Assembly: GCA_038231495.1 (NCBI GenBank)
Contig: JBBRLG010000023.1
Location: 1-27,207 of the forward strand
Source: JBBRLG01 sp038231495
GTDB taxonomy: Bacteria; Planctomycetota; Planctomycetia; Gemmatales; Gemmataceae
Direction of reading: 5' to 3'
DNA: 27,207 nt
Shown here: one piece after another, positions 7,478-15,599 of the stretch
Layout of the letters: each line of letters starts with the position of its first letter
Numbering within the stretch: the stretch's first letter is position 1
The notes under the pieces: generated by a model
What the model was told of the DNA's origin: nothing
The model's database searches: none
What the model saw: only the letters and a program-made list of their open reading frames with translations
Position numbers and translations under genes: made by a program

Positions 7478-8740
7478 TCATTCGTTTCCAAACGCCCGAT
7501 TGTACAGGTTCGTAATGGCGCTCTTGGCCTCGCCCCAGTGGCGCGTGCGGGCCAGGCGTTCTAGCTGGCCCGCGACGGTTTCGCAATCCTCGGGCGTCGC
7601 CTCCGCGAAGGTGACGCCGGCGCGGCGCAACAGCGGGTCGTCGCGCAGCGTGTACAGCGGGATGGCCGTGCTCGTTTCCAGGTAACGGCCGTTCGTCTGC
7701 ATGCCGAGGACCTGCTGCGTTTCCAGGTCGATGACGGGCGCGCCGGCGGTCTGGCCCAGCGGGGCGCAGTCGTGACGGAGCAGCTGCACCTCGGCGAAGT
7801 TGAACGTGCCCCGCAAGACGCCCGGCTGCACGCGCTTGACGTTGTACACGTCGCGGAAGATGCGCGTTATTGCCTCCGGCTCGTTGCGGCGGGCGTCGCG
7901 CACCGGGTAGCCAATCGCGTACACCGGCCGGCCTTCCGTCCGCTCCGGCGGCACCGAGGCCAGTGCGAGCGGCGACGGTGCCGCGCCGTTGACCTGCGGT
8001 CGTTCCACTTCAAACAAGGCCAGGTCGTAGCGGTCGTGGACGCCGACGACGGCGCGGACGCGGTAGCCGGCGCTGGAAACGCACTGGTGCGGCGAGCGGT
8101 AGTCCATCCAGGTCGTGATGCCGGGCCGAAATTGCCACTCGCCGCCGCGGTTCTCGATGAACAACTCGGCCGTGCGCCGGGTGGTCATGAGTACGTTGTC
8201 GGTGACGAGGAAGCCGGTGCCGGCCCAGTCGTATTCGGGGTGGCCGAGCAGTTCGATGCGGCCGACGCCGCGCTGGGCCGTTTCGATGGCTTCCCGCTGG
8301 TCTTCGAGCAGGTTCCAGAACGGCGGCACGGCGGCGAGGCTGTTTTCGCTCACCAGCACGGCGGGCCGGCCGTACAGCAACAGCACGCATTCCAGGGCGA
8401 ACACTTCTTCCGGCGTCAGGTCGGTCGGCGTATTGCGGCCGGCCTTTTCCAGACCGTTGGCCCCGATTTCAAGCAGCTGCCCGATCGCCTCGCGCTGCTG
8501 GCCGCGCTCCGGTTCCCCGGCGGCCCGGCCGAAGTCGAAGGTGGCGGCGGTCAGGGTCGCGGCCTCGCTCTCGCGGCCGCCTTCTTCGCGAATCGTACGG
8601 CGGACGGCGGCGCGCAGGTGGGCCGGCTCCTGCCAGCCGCGTAGCTCCTGGCGGTCCTGGCGGATCATGTGCAGCACGTCATCGACCCGCTCGCCGAAAT
8701 AATCGCACACCCGCTGAACGACCATTTGTCTACGATCCAT
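7478..8740 (-). CDS. Trypsin-fold protein with lost catalytic residues (pseudoprotease)
   Basis: A 420-residue protein without a signal peptide. Residues 1-130 are helical and charged, reminiscent of the effector-associated adaptor domains that precede trypsin-like domains in bacterial conflict proteins. From about 165 to 365 the chymotrypsin fold can be followed: AGTGFLVTDNVLMTT at 173-187, YDLALFEV at 238-245 with the Asp (D239), YAIGYP at 274-279 and GQTAGAP at 329-335. The usual catalytic His position is Arg (R189) and the usual GNSGGP nucleophile Ser aligns with A332, so two of three catalytic residues are absent. It is probably a binding or scaffold protein rather than an active protease. 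The start at 8740 has GGAGGGG upstream. It converges on the gene ending at 7347. Confidence 0.85.
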   Translation of the reverse strand: MDRRQMVVQRVCDYFGERVDDVLHMIRQDRQELRGWQEPAHLRAAVRRTIREEGGRESEAATLTAATFDFGRAAGEPERGQQREAIGQLLEIGANGLEKAGRNTPTDLTPEEVFALECVLLLYGRPAVLVSENSLAAVPPFWNLLEDQREAIETAQRGVGRIELLGHPEYDWAGTGFLVTDNVLMTTRRTAELFIENRGGEWQFRPGITTWMDYRSPHQCVSSAGYRVRAVVGVHDRYDLALFEVERPQVNGAAPSPLALASVPPERTEGRPVYAIGYPVRDARRNEPEAITRIFRDVYNVKRVQPGVLRGTFNFAEVQLLRHDCAPLGQTAGAPVIDLETQQVLGMQTNGRYLETSTAIPLYTLRDDPLLRRAGVTFAEATPEDCETVAGQLERLARTRHWGEAKSAITNLYNRAFGNE

Positions 8741-8973
8741 CGAAAACCCCTCCGTTGGTTGGGGAAAGGCGCGGCCCTTCCCTTCCTGGTGCTAAACGAC
8801 GCAAGCGGTCCAGCAGCCGAGCGTGCGAGAGCGTACGAACCGTACACGCGGGAGAGGTGTTCAACGGCGAAGGGCGCCCGGACAGGGGAAACGTTCGTTG
8901 CAGTGAGGCCGCACCACTCGGCAACGGCGTTGCCACCGGGTCGAAGTGGCGGAAGCGTGGGGCGTCCTGCACG

Positions 8974-8987
8974 ACGGTGTACACCGT
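8974..8987. promoter_or_regulatory. Perfect 14-bp palindrome, possible operator
   Basis: ACGGTGTACACCGT is its own reverse complement. It lies about 45 bases downstream of the predicted -10 at 9032-9037 in the leader of the pseudoprotease gene, a place where a dimeric repressor could act. The regulator is unknown and chance occurrence is possible. Confidence 0.3.
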
Positions 8988-9031
8988 TGACTTCTCCAAC
9001 CTTCCTTGATTCGCTTGTTCCGCAGGTGGGT

Positions 9032-9059
9032 ATCGTAACCCCCGAAAAGGTGATGTCAA
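9032..9059 (-). promoter_or_regulatory. Sigma70-like promoter for the gene at 7478-8740
   Basis: On the minus strand a consensus TTGACA (9054-9059) is followed by 16 bases and TACGAT (9032-9037). It points toward the start codon at 8740 and lies downstream of the family A hairpin that closes the preceding gene. Confidence 0.5.
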
Positions 9060-9092
9060 GCAAAACTTTGAATTTTTACCCGGAGATTGTTC

Positions 9093-9132
9093 GCCGCTTG
9101 CGGCTTTGCATTTTTGCAACGCCGCAAGCGGC
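9093..9132. repeat. Palindrome family A, copy 3
   Basis: The arms at 9093-9110 and 9115-9132 pair at 17 of 18 positions around a 4-base loop. It lies 7 bases beyond the stop (9140) of the minus-strand gene to its right, the place expected for a terminator. Confidence 0.8.
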
Positions 9133-9139
9133 ACCCGAC

Positions 9140-9901
9140 TTACTTCTTGAACTCGCTGTCGTCGAGCTTCTCCAAGTACTTCGATTCCGTGACTTCAGCC
9201 TCCATGAACTTTTCGCCGTCGCGTTTGACGAGAACTTTCTTGGGAGTGGAGATGCCGTCCTTGTTCGGCTTCTGGTACTCCAGGACGACCCGCTCCTCGG
9301 TGAACTCCTTGCCGGACATCGGATCAGTGCCGCGCCGTTCAACCTTGGCGAGCAGGCCGGTCTCCTTGTTGAAATAGAGGCTCAGGTCCTTGTGGCCCTT
9401 GGACGAAATGCGGAGGCCGACGGCCGGCTTGCCTTCGACCTTGACCTCACCTAGCGGCGACACTTCGTAATCCTTGTCCTTGGTCAAGGCCACGAGCCGG
9501 GAGGCCTTCATCGCGTACTGGGCGTCCTTCAGGGCGGCCTTGATGGCGTCGGTGATCGGCACGTCCTGGCCGCCGGCCTCGATGGAAGCCTTGTCGCCGT
9601 TGGCGATGGTAACAACCGTGACCTTCTGGCCGGCAACGTCCAACTCCATCGTCTCCTTGAACTTGTCCGGCTGCATCATGGAAACTTCCTGGGTGAAGTC
9701 CACCTCGCCGGCACCCGGGATGATGAGCTTACCCTTCGATTTCGACTGGGAGGCCTTGAACTTGGTCAGCGCCTCCTCGCCGCCGTGGGCCTTGACGGCC
9801 TTGGCGAGGATGGCCTTGGCGTCGTCGTCCGCGGCGCGAGCGCCGGCGGCGCAGCCGAACAGAACGGCGACGGACAGGAGGGAGAAAAACACGCGACGCA
9901 T
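9140..9901 (-). CDS. Small exported LolA-like / outer-membrane-lipoprotein-sorting-like protein
   Basis: A 253-residue protein with an N-terminal export signal. LFGC at about 14-17 could be a lipobox, while ARA followed by ADDD is an alternative signal peptidase I site. The mature part starts with a helix (AKAILAKAVKAHGGEEAL) and continues as repeated amphipathic beta strands ending in ESKYLEKLDDSEF. This is the LolA/LolB-type half-barrel pattern of many planctomycete periplasmic proteins that may bind lipids or lipoproteins. The similarity is structural in style, so the function is tentative. The ATG at 9901 is chosen because AGGAG lies 7 bases upstream; the frame remains open further upstream to 10177 but that part shows no export signal. 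Confidence 0.82.
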   Translation of the reverse strand: MRRVFFSLLSVAVLFGCAAGARAADDDAKAILAKAVKAHGGEEALTKFKASQSKSKGKLIIPGAGEVDFTQEVSMMQPDKFKETMELDVAGQKVTVVTIANGDKASIEAGGQDVPITDAIKAALKDAQYAMKASRLVALTKDKDYEVSPLGEVKVEGKPAVGLRISSKGHKDLSLYFNKETGLLAKVERRGTDPMSGKEFTEERVVLEYQKPNKDGISTPKKVLVKRDGEKFMEAEVTESKYLEKLDDSEFKK

Positions 9902-10022
9902 GAGACGTCTCCTTTGCACGAACGTGGGGGGGTTGGAATGCGCTTGCAAGAGACATTGTGGGAACCTAATCGCGCGGAGGCAACTGCGGCACGCGGGTTT
10001 GCCAGGACGAGCATCCTTATGC

Positions 10023-10050
10023 TTGCTTGTCCGCGACAGTGTGGGATAAT
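10023..10050 (+). promoter_or_regulatory. Putative promoter of the kinase gene
   Basis: TTGCTT (10023-10028), a 16-base spacer and GATAAT (10045-10050) lie 41 bases before the ATG at 10092. Confidence 0.4.
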
Positions 10051-10091
10051 CATTCGCAGCCTCGCCCCGCCTGCCGAAAGGTGTCCGCGCC

Positions 10092-11561
10092 ATGACCACG
10101 CCGCCGTTTCCCACTGCCGAAGCCACGACGATTGTCACGCCGTCAGCCGCGGCAGCCGTCGCCGCCGAGATGCCCACTTTGCAAGGTTACGAACTCTTCG
10201 CCGAGTTGGGCCGCGGCGGCATGGGCGTCGTCTACAAGGCGCGCCAGGTCGCCCTGCAACGCCTCGTCGCCGTCAAAATGATCCTCGCCGCACAGCATGC
10301 CGGGGCCGACGACCTCGCCCGGTTCCACACCGAGGCCGAGGCGGTCGCCCAGTTGCAGCACCCCAACATCGTGCAAATCCACGAGATCGGCACGCAGGAC
10401 GGCCGACCCTATTTCTGCCTCGAATTCGTCGAAGGCGGCACTCTGGCGCAAAAGATCAAGGCGGACCGACCCGGCCCCCGCGCCGCCGCCGAGTGCGTCG
10501 CGACGCTGGCGCGGGCGGTCCATTTCGCCCACCAAAGGCACATCGTCCACCGCGACCTGAAGCCCGGCAACATCCTCCTGACGCCGGACGGCCAGCCCAA
10601 GATCACCGACTTCGGCCTGGCCAAGCGCCTCGACGCCGTCGGCAGTCAGACGCAGACCGGCTCGGTCCTCGGCACGCCCAACTACATGGCCCCCGAACAG
10701 GCGTCGGGACACGGCAAGGAGATTGGCCCGGCCACCGACGTTTACGCGCTCGGCGCGATCCTCTACGAAATGCTGACCGGCCAGCCGCCCTTCCACGCCG
10801 AGTCGCCGTTCGACACCATTCTGCAAGTCCTCGAACAGCAGCCGCCGCGGCCGCGCCACTTCAACCGCTCCATCGATGCCTCGTTGGAAGCGATCTGCCT
10901 GAAGTGCCTGGAGAAGTCGCCGCGCGACCGCTACCCCTCGGCCCAGGCGCTGGCCGACGACCTGGGCGCCTACCTCCGCGGCGAACCCGTGCTGGCCGAC
11001 GCGAACACCGTCGTCCGGGTGATGCACCTCTTGTTGCGCGAGAGCCGGCACACCGAGGTCCTGTCGCGCTGGGGCAAGGTGTGGATTTGGCACGCGGCAA
11101 TAACGTTCCTCCTTTTTTTCACGACGAACGTGCTGCTGTGGTCGGGCGTCGAGCAAGGTTGGCCGTATGCGCTCCTGTGGGCCGGGGGCTTCCTCGGCCT
11201 GGGCGCGGTCGTGTGGCATTTCCGCTTTCGCAACCACTTGCCGTTGACGCCGATCGAATGGCAACTCGGCCAGGCGTGGGGCCTGTTCGCGGCGGCCAGC
11301 GTGCTGACCGGCGTCATAAACTATATAATGGGTCTCAAGACGCTGCAATTATTGCCGCTGGTGGTGCTGGAATGCGCGTTGGCGTTTGGGTTCATGGCGA
11401 CGGTGGTCGGCGGTTCGTTTTTCGTGATGACGGTGGCGTGCGCCGCGCTGGCCGTGGTGATGGCGTGGACGCCGGACTACGGCCCGGCGCTGTTCGGCGT
11501 CGGCTTCGGCGTCGGCTTGCTGTTCCCCGGTTTGAAGTACGCACGGGCCAAGGCCAAATAA
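10092..11561 (+). CDS. Membrane-bound Ser/Thr protein kinase (Hanks type)
   Basis: A 489-residue protein. The N-terminal kinase domain, about 33-297, has every key motif: the glycine loop GRGGMGVVY at 40-48, the ATP-binding lysine K62, HRDLKPGN at 153-160 with catalytic D155, DFG at 173-175, and GTPNYMAPEQ as the activation and P+1 segment. After a short juxtamembrane part the C-terminus has about five hydrophobic helices between 331 and 480 (roughly 333-350, 359-376, 396-413, 419-437, 441-480). It has no PASTA, WD40 or other obvious sensor domain, so the membrane part itself may sense or anchor. The ATG at 10092 gives an intact kinase domain. A family C repeat begins one base after its stop, and the next gene encodes an MFS transporter. 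Confidence 0.95.
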   Translation: MTTPPFPTAEATTIVTPSAAAAVAAEMPTLQGYELFAELGRGGMGVVYKARQVALQRLVAVKMILAAQHAGADDLARFHTEAEAVAQLQHPNIVQIHEIGTQDGRPYFCLEFVEGGTLAQKIKADRPGPRAAAECVATLARAVHFAHQRHIVHRDLKPGNILLTPDGQPKITDFGLAKRLDAVGSQTQTGSVLGTPNYMAPEQASGHGKEIGPATDVYALGAILYEMLTGQPPFHAESPFDTILQVLEQQPPRPRHFNRSIDASLEAICLKCLEKSPRDRYPSAQALADDLGAYLRGEPVLADANTVVRVMHLLLRESRHTEVLSRWGKVWIWHAAITFLLFFTTNVLLWSGVEQGWPYALLWAGGFLGLGAVVWHFRFRNHLPLTPIEWQLGQAWGLFAAASVLTGVINYIMGLKTLQLLPLVVLECALAFGFMATVVGGSFFVMTVACAALAVVMAWTPDYGPALFGVGFGVGLLFPGLKYARAKAK

Positions 11562-11562
11562 A

Positions 11563-11637
11563 TGAAACCACGGAAGACACGGAAAACACGGAAAAAAGAC
11601 AGAAGGCATTGGCATTGGTCTTTTTTCCGTGTTTTCA
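11563..11637. repeat. Palindrome family C, copy 1 (partly truncated)
   Basis: The left arm at 11563-11600 matches the left arm at 15446-15483 except at one base (G for T). The right arm at 11618-11637 is only about 20 bases and pairs with the inner half of the left arm at 19 of 20 positions. It starts one base after the stop at 11561. Confidence 0.8.
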
Positions 11638-11665
11638 TTCTCCGCCCCGAAGGGTAGGAAGTGTC

Positions 11666-13225
11666 ATGGGTGCGACCGACGAGGTAGGCTCCAACCGGGG
11701 CCGCTGGATGGCGTTGACGGCGGCCCTGCTCGGCTGGATGTTCGACGGCCTGGAAATGGGCCTGTTCCCGCTGGTCGCCCGGCCGGCGCTGAAGGAGTTG
11801 CTGCCTCGCGGCCCCGACGGCACCGTCGCCGACAGTGACGTGGCCTTGTGGTTTGCCGGCGCGACCGCGGCGTTCCTCGTCGGCGCGGCGACCGGCGGCG
11901 TCCTGTTCGGCTGGCTCGGCGACCGGCTCGGCCGGGTCCGCGCCATGACGCTCAGCGTCCTCACTTACGCCGTTTTCAGCGGCCTGTGCGGCTTGGCCAC
12001 CGCGCCGTGGCAGATCGTCGTCCTGCGTTTCATCGCGGCGTTAGGCATGGGCGGCGAATGGTCGCTCGGCGTCGCGCTCGTCATGGAAATCTGGCCGAAC
12101 CGCTCGCGCGGTCTGCTCGCCGGCCTCATCGGCGCGGCGGCCAACGTCGGCTACATGCTCATTGCGCTGGTCGCGTTGGGCCTCCGCTACGTCGTGGCGG
12201 ACACCAGTTCGACCTGGCGAATGCTGCTGTTGCTCGGCGCGACGCCGGCGGTGCTGACGTTTCTCATCCGCATTTTCGTCCCGGAGTCGGAGCGCTGGAA
12301 GAACGAGGAGCGGCGCGGGGCCACGTCGAACTGGATGACTCGGGATCTGCTAGGCGTACTCGTCGGCTGTGGCGGGGCGATCCTGATCATCTGCCTGTGG
12401 TTGGTGGACGTGCCCGCCGCCCTTCGGTCGCTGACGGGGGCGACCGTGCCAGCGGAGGGCGGCTTCGGTGCGGTCGAAGGGACGGCCCTGGCGCTGCGGG
12501 TCACGGGAACTTTGCTCGGTCTCGCGGTGGTGACGGTCGGCTATTTGTATCCCATCACGCAGTTCCTGAAGCGCTCCGCCGCCGCGATGCCCGGCGCGGC
12601 TCAATCTTCAGCACCCGTCATCCGCACGCTGCTTTTGGCCGCGTGCCTGAGTGGCGTGCCGTTGTTGGCGACCTGGGGTTCGATCCAGTGGGCGCCGACG
12701 TGGGCGGACCAGCTGACGCAAGAGGCGGAAAAGCAAGGTGCGCCGCCGGTGCCGGAGGCGAAAGCGTATACACAATTTTGGTCTGCGTTCGGCGCGGTCC
12801 TGGCGTGCGTCGGCGGCGCGCTGCTCGGCAACTGGCTGGGGCGGCGCGTGGCCTATGTACTTCTGTGCGTAGGGGCGCTGGCATCGACGCTTTTCTTCTT
12901 CCAGGGCAACAGCCATTTCGGCGTGCAATTCCTCGCCTCGGCGTTCCTGGCGGGGGGGCTAAGCGCATCGTTTTACGGCTGGCTACCCCTGTATTTGCCG
13001 GAGTTGTTTCCGACGCGATTGCGGGCGATCGGTCAAGGTTTCGGCTACAACTTCGGCCGCATTCTTGCCGCCGTCGGCGTGTTGCAGTCAAAGAACATCA
13101 TGGACCTCTTGGGCGGGGCGCACGACTACGCGAAACCGTGTTCGATCCTGGCGTGCATTTACGTCGTGGGCATGGTCACCATCTGGTTCGCGCCGGAGAC
13201 GCGTGGTAAGCCGCTGCCGGAATGA
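11666..13225 (+). CDS. Major facilitator superfamily (MFS) transporter
   Basis: A 519-residue polytopic inner-membrane protein with about 12 hydrophobic helices. The first helix carries an acidic pair, FDGLEMG at 26-32, as in the aromatic-acid:H+ and sialate:H+ symporter families. The loop between helices 2 and 3 has the MFS signature GWLGDRLGR at 82-90, and WSLGVALVMEIWP follows in helix 4. The acidic residue in helix 1 suggests a proton-coupled organic acid or sugar-acid symporter, but the substrate cannot be read from sequence. The ATG at 11666 has AGGA 6 bases upstream. The reading frame stays open far upstream through the kinase gene, but that part is a shadow of the kinase frame. It converges closely on the Uma2 gene (15 bases apart). 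Confidence 0.92.
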   Translation: MGATDEVGSNRGRWMALTAALLGWMFDGLEMGLFPLVARPALKELLPRGPDGTVADSDVALWFAGATAAFLVGAATGGVLFGWLGDRLGRVRAMTLSVLTYAVFSGLCGLATAPWQIVVLRFIAALGMGGEWSLGVALVMEIWPNRSRGLLAGLIGAAANVGYMLIALVALGLRYVVADTSSTWRMLLLLGATPAVLTFLIRIFVPESERWKNEERRGATSNWMTRDLLGVLVGCGGAILIICLWLVDVPAALRSLTGATVPAEGGFGAVEGTALALRVTGTLLGLAVVTVGYLYPITQFLKRSAAAMPGAAQSSAPVIRTLLLAACLSGVPLLATWGSIQWAPTWADQLTQEAEKQGAPPVPEAKAYTQFWSAFGAVLACVGGALLGNWLGRRVAYVLLCVGALASTLFFFQGNSHFGVQFLASAFLAGGLSASFYGWLPLYLPELFPTRLRAIGQGFGYNFGRILAAVGVLQSKNIMDLLGGAHDYAKPCSILACIYVVGMVTIWFAPETRGKPLPE

Positions 13226-13240
13226 CCTCCAGAACCCAGG

Positions 13241-13804
13241 TTATCCCGCGAACATGTCATCGACAGCCATGTGCCATCCCGGAACGGCGGGTTCGGCGTC
13301 CGCCGTGTCGCCGCGGCCGTAAGTGGTGTCCGGCTCGGTGGGAGCCGCCGCCCGATAAACCGCGACCGTTTCAGCCTCCGGGTCAACGTCCCACACCACC
13401 GCCGTCCCCGCGGCGAAATAGTCTTCGCGTTTCGCGGCCATTTCGTTCTCGGCGGCGGGGCCGTAATCGTTCTCACTTCGCACCTCGACCGCGAACGTCG
13501 GTGCCCCTTCGATAAAGCGCATTCGATTCGGGGGGCGCGGGCCGACGTAATAGGAGGCGTCCGGCGAAAACGACTCGCGGCCGGACGGCAGTTCGGGGAC
13601 CGCGAATCCGATCCCGTCGGCGGAAGCAATTCCCCGCCTCGTGGCCCGCGCGTGCAGGCGCAGGCTAACGAAAATCTCTCCCGCTACCACACTCGGCAAA
13701 TCTCCGGATGCCATAAAGCGGATGACCCTCCCTCCGATGAGTTCCGCCTTACCTTCTTCTTGGTAGAGGTCATCCAGCGTGGCCCGCGGTGTCGGCACGA
13801 TCAT
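13241..13804 (-). CDS. Uma2-family protein (PD-(D/E)XK nuclease fold)
   Basis: A 187-residue protein of the Uma2/DUF820 family, which is widely expanded in planctomycetes and cyanobacteria. Conserved features are the N-terminal ELIGGRV strand (21-27), the PD motif with D82, FAVEVRSEND at 104-113 with E107, a lysine at K125, and VVWDVDPE at 137-144. These fit a restriction-endonuclease-like core, but no nuclease activity has been assigned to most members. The ATG at 13804 is preferred over one 11 codons upstream because GAGGAG lies just before it. It is convergent with the MFS gene and divergent from tssK. Confidence 0.9.
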   Translation of the reverse strand: MIVPTPRATLDDLYQEEGKAELIGGRVIRFMASGDLPSVVAGEIFVSLRLHARATRRGIASADGIGFAVPELPSGRESFSPDASYYVGPRPPNRMRFIEGAPTFAVEVRSENDYGPAAENEMAAKREDYFAAGTAVVWDVDPEAETVAVYRAAAPTEPDTTYGRGDTADAEPAVPGWHMAVDDMFAG

Positions 13805-14028
13805 TAAAGGACTCTCCTCGTTCGGCACGAAACGCAAACCGCATACACCCTAGCGTACACCAGCCAGTGCCGTTCGCAAAAGCGCAATCCGCCCGAAAAC
13901 GCCTCCGGCTTCGGTCGAGCCGTCTTTTTTCCAGTCCCAACGAAAAATTGCTTGCCCGCCCGGCCGGCAACATCCATATCTTGAACAGAGAACCCCAACG
14001 CGGCCGGACGAGGCAGGAGCATCGACTC

Positions 14029-15438
14029 ATGACTGCGCGCGAAGTCCACTGGCACGAAGGCATGTTCCTGCGCCCGCACCAGTTGCAGGCGGCGCAGCGC
14101 CACGCCAGTACCCAGTTACACACCAGCTCCCTCTGGGACCAGCACTACAACTGGGGTCTGCGCGCCATCGAGGTCGAACCCGACGCCCTCGCCAACCACC
14201 GCGTCGTCGTCCGCGCCCTGCAAGCCCGGCTGCGCGACGGCACCCTCGTCTCCGTCCCCGACGACGGCGTCCTGCCCGCGCTCGACCTCAAGCCGCTGCT
14301 TACCGGCGATAGCACCTTAACGCTCTTCCTCGGCGTGCCCGTCGTCCACGTCGGCCGCGCCAACGTCGCCGGGTCGCAACCGGCCGAGGGCGGCCGCTAC
14401 CTGCTGGACACCCTCGACCTGGAGGACGAGAACACCGGCCTCAATCCGCAACCGGTCGAGGTCCGCCGGCCCAATTTGCAACTCCTGTTGTCCACGCAAG
14501 ACCACGCCGGCTACGAGGTGCTGCCGCTGGCCCGCTTCGAGAAGTCGGCCGGTGCCGACGGCACGCCCAAGCTGCAAGCCGCCTACATCCCGCCGCTGTT
14601 GGCCTGCGACGCCTGGACGCCCTTACTCGGCGACGTGCTGCACGCCGTCTACGACCGCGTCGGCCGCAAGATCGACATCCTCGCCGACATGGTCCTGTCC
14701 CGCGGCATCTCGCTGGAAACCCAGTCGCAGGGCGATGCGCTCGTCGTCAACCACCTGCGCGTGCTCAACGAGGCGTACGCGCTACTCAACGTCCTGGCGT
14801 TCGCCCGCGGCATCCACCCGCTGACGGCGTATTACGAGCTGTGCCGGTTCGTCGGCCAACTCGCCTTCTTCGGCACGACCCGGCGGCCGCCGGACTTGCC
14901 ACGCTACGACCACGACGACCTTGGCGGCTGCTTCTATGCCGTCAAAAAAGAAATCGACGCGCTGCTTTATGACGTGAAGGAGCCGGACTACAAGTCGCGG
15001 CCGTTCGAGGGGGCCGGCAAGCGCATGCAGGTGGCATTGGAGCCGTCGTGGCTGGAGGCGCAGTGGCAGATGTACGTCGGCGTCAAGACACCGGTCAAGC
15101 CGGAGGAGTGCGTGGCGATGCTGACCAAGGGCCAGCTGGACATGAAGATCGGTAGCTCCGAGAAGGTGGACCGTATCTTCCAGATGGGCGCCGCCGGTCT
15201 GAAGTTCACGCACACGCCGACGCCGCCGCGGGCGTTGCCGTCGATCCCGGGGATGAACTATTTCCAGGTGAGCCGGGACGGCGACGAGTGGCAGAACGTC
15301 CGGCAGACATTGACGCTGGCCATCCGGTTGAACGAACTGAAGATCGCCGGTAACATTCAGGGGCAGCGGACCTTGACCATCCTCAAGAGCGACGGTCAAA
15401 CGACGACCATGGAATTCACCCTGTTCGTGGTGAAATAG
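14029..15438 (+). CDS. tssK: Type VI secretion baseplate subunit TssK
   Basis: A 469-residue protein, the usual length for TssK (about 450). The N-terminus has the family signature VHWHEGMFLRPHQLQAAQRH (residues 6-25), and the rest follows the beta-rich shoulder, helical neck and C-terminal head layout. TssK joins the baseplate wedges to the TssJLM membrane complex. The ATG at 14029 follows AGGAG (14015-14019) by 9 bases; the longer open frame upstream is unsupported. tssL and tssM follow in the same direction, so the three form a module, but a family C palindrome of 130 bases separates tssK from tssL. Confidence 0.93.
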   Translation: MTAREVHWHEGMFLRPHQLQAAQRHASTQLHTSSLWDQHYNWGLRAIEVEPDALANHRVVVRALQARLRDGTLVSVPDDGVLPALDLKPLLTGDSTLTLFLGVPVVHVGRANVAGSQPAEGGRYLLDTLDLEDENTGLNPQPVEVRRPNLQLLLSTQDHAGYEVLPLARFEKSAGADGTPKLQAAYIPPLLACDAWTPLLGDVLHAVYDRVGRKIDILADMVLSRGISLETQSQGDALVVNHLRVLNEAYALLNVLAFARGIHPLTAYYELCRFVGQLAFFGTTRRPPDLPRYDHDDLGGCFYAVKKEIDALLYDVKEPDYKSRPFEGAGKRMQVALEPSWLEAQWQMYVGVKTPVKPEECVAMLTKGQLDMKIGSSEKVDRIFQMGAAGLKFTHTPTPPRALPSIPGMNYFQVSRDGDEWQNVRQTLTLAIRLNELKIAGNIQGQRTLTILKSDGQTTTMEFTLFVVK

Positions 15439-15445
15439 CGAAGAA

Positions 15446-15575
15446 TGAAACCACGGAATACACGGAAAACACGGAAAAAAGACAGGAAAAGCCAAGAATC
15501 AATCCTGGTCCCAGGGCAGCAGCTTCTTTTGCATTCCGTCTTTTTTCCGTCTTTTCCGTGTATTCCGTGGTTTCA
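15446..15575. repeat. Palindrome family C, copy 2 (long inverted repeat inside the tss module)
   Basis: The arms at 15446-15483 and 15538-15575 pair at 37 of 38 positions around a 54-base loop. It starts 7 bases after the tssK stop and ends 24 bases before the tssL start. The loop contains a smaller inverted repeat around CCTGG. Each arm holds three spaced CACGGAA-type repeats (for example ACCACGGAA, ACACGGAAAA). Confidence 0.9.
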
Positions 15576-15599
15576 CTCTCGCCTTCTCAGGAACCCTCG

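Larger units (their letters stand above)
8741..9139. other. 399-base non-coding stretch: leader of the pseudoprotease gene plus a hairpin
   Basis: No convincing gene lies here; open frames on both strands lack recognisable protein character. It holds, from right to left, a family A hairpin (9093-9132), a sigma70-like promoter pointing left (9032-9059), a perfect 14-bp palindrome (8974-8987) and a 7+7 inverted repeat (8920-8934). The predicted leader of the downstream gene is about 285 bases. Confidence 0.6.

Noticed and set aside
8755..9063. Small open frames on both strands in the gap before the pseudoprotease
   Set aside because: No protein-like composition or ribosome binding site; a promoter and palindrome explain the stretch better.
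9785..13225. A single open frame of over 1100 codons spanning the kinase and the MFS transporter
   Set aside because: Its first half is the kinase gene read in another frame, giving Arg- and Pro-rich low-quality protein. The real transporter starts at ATG 11666 with its own ribosome binding site.
11563..15575. CACGGAA-type repeats considered as a CRISPR array
   Set aside because: Only two loci, each an inverted repeat with no regularly spaced unique spacers and no cas genes nearby.
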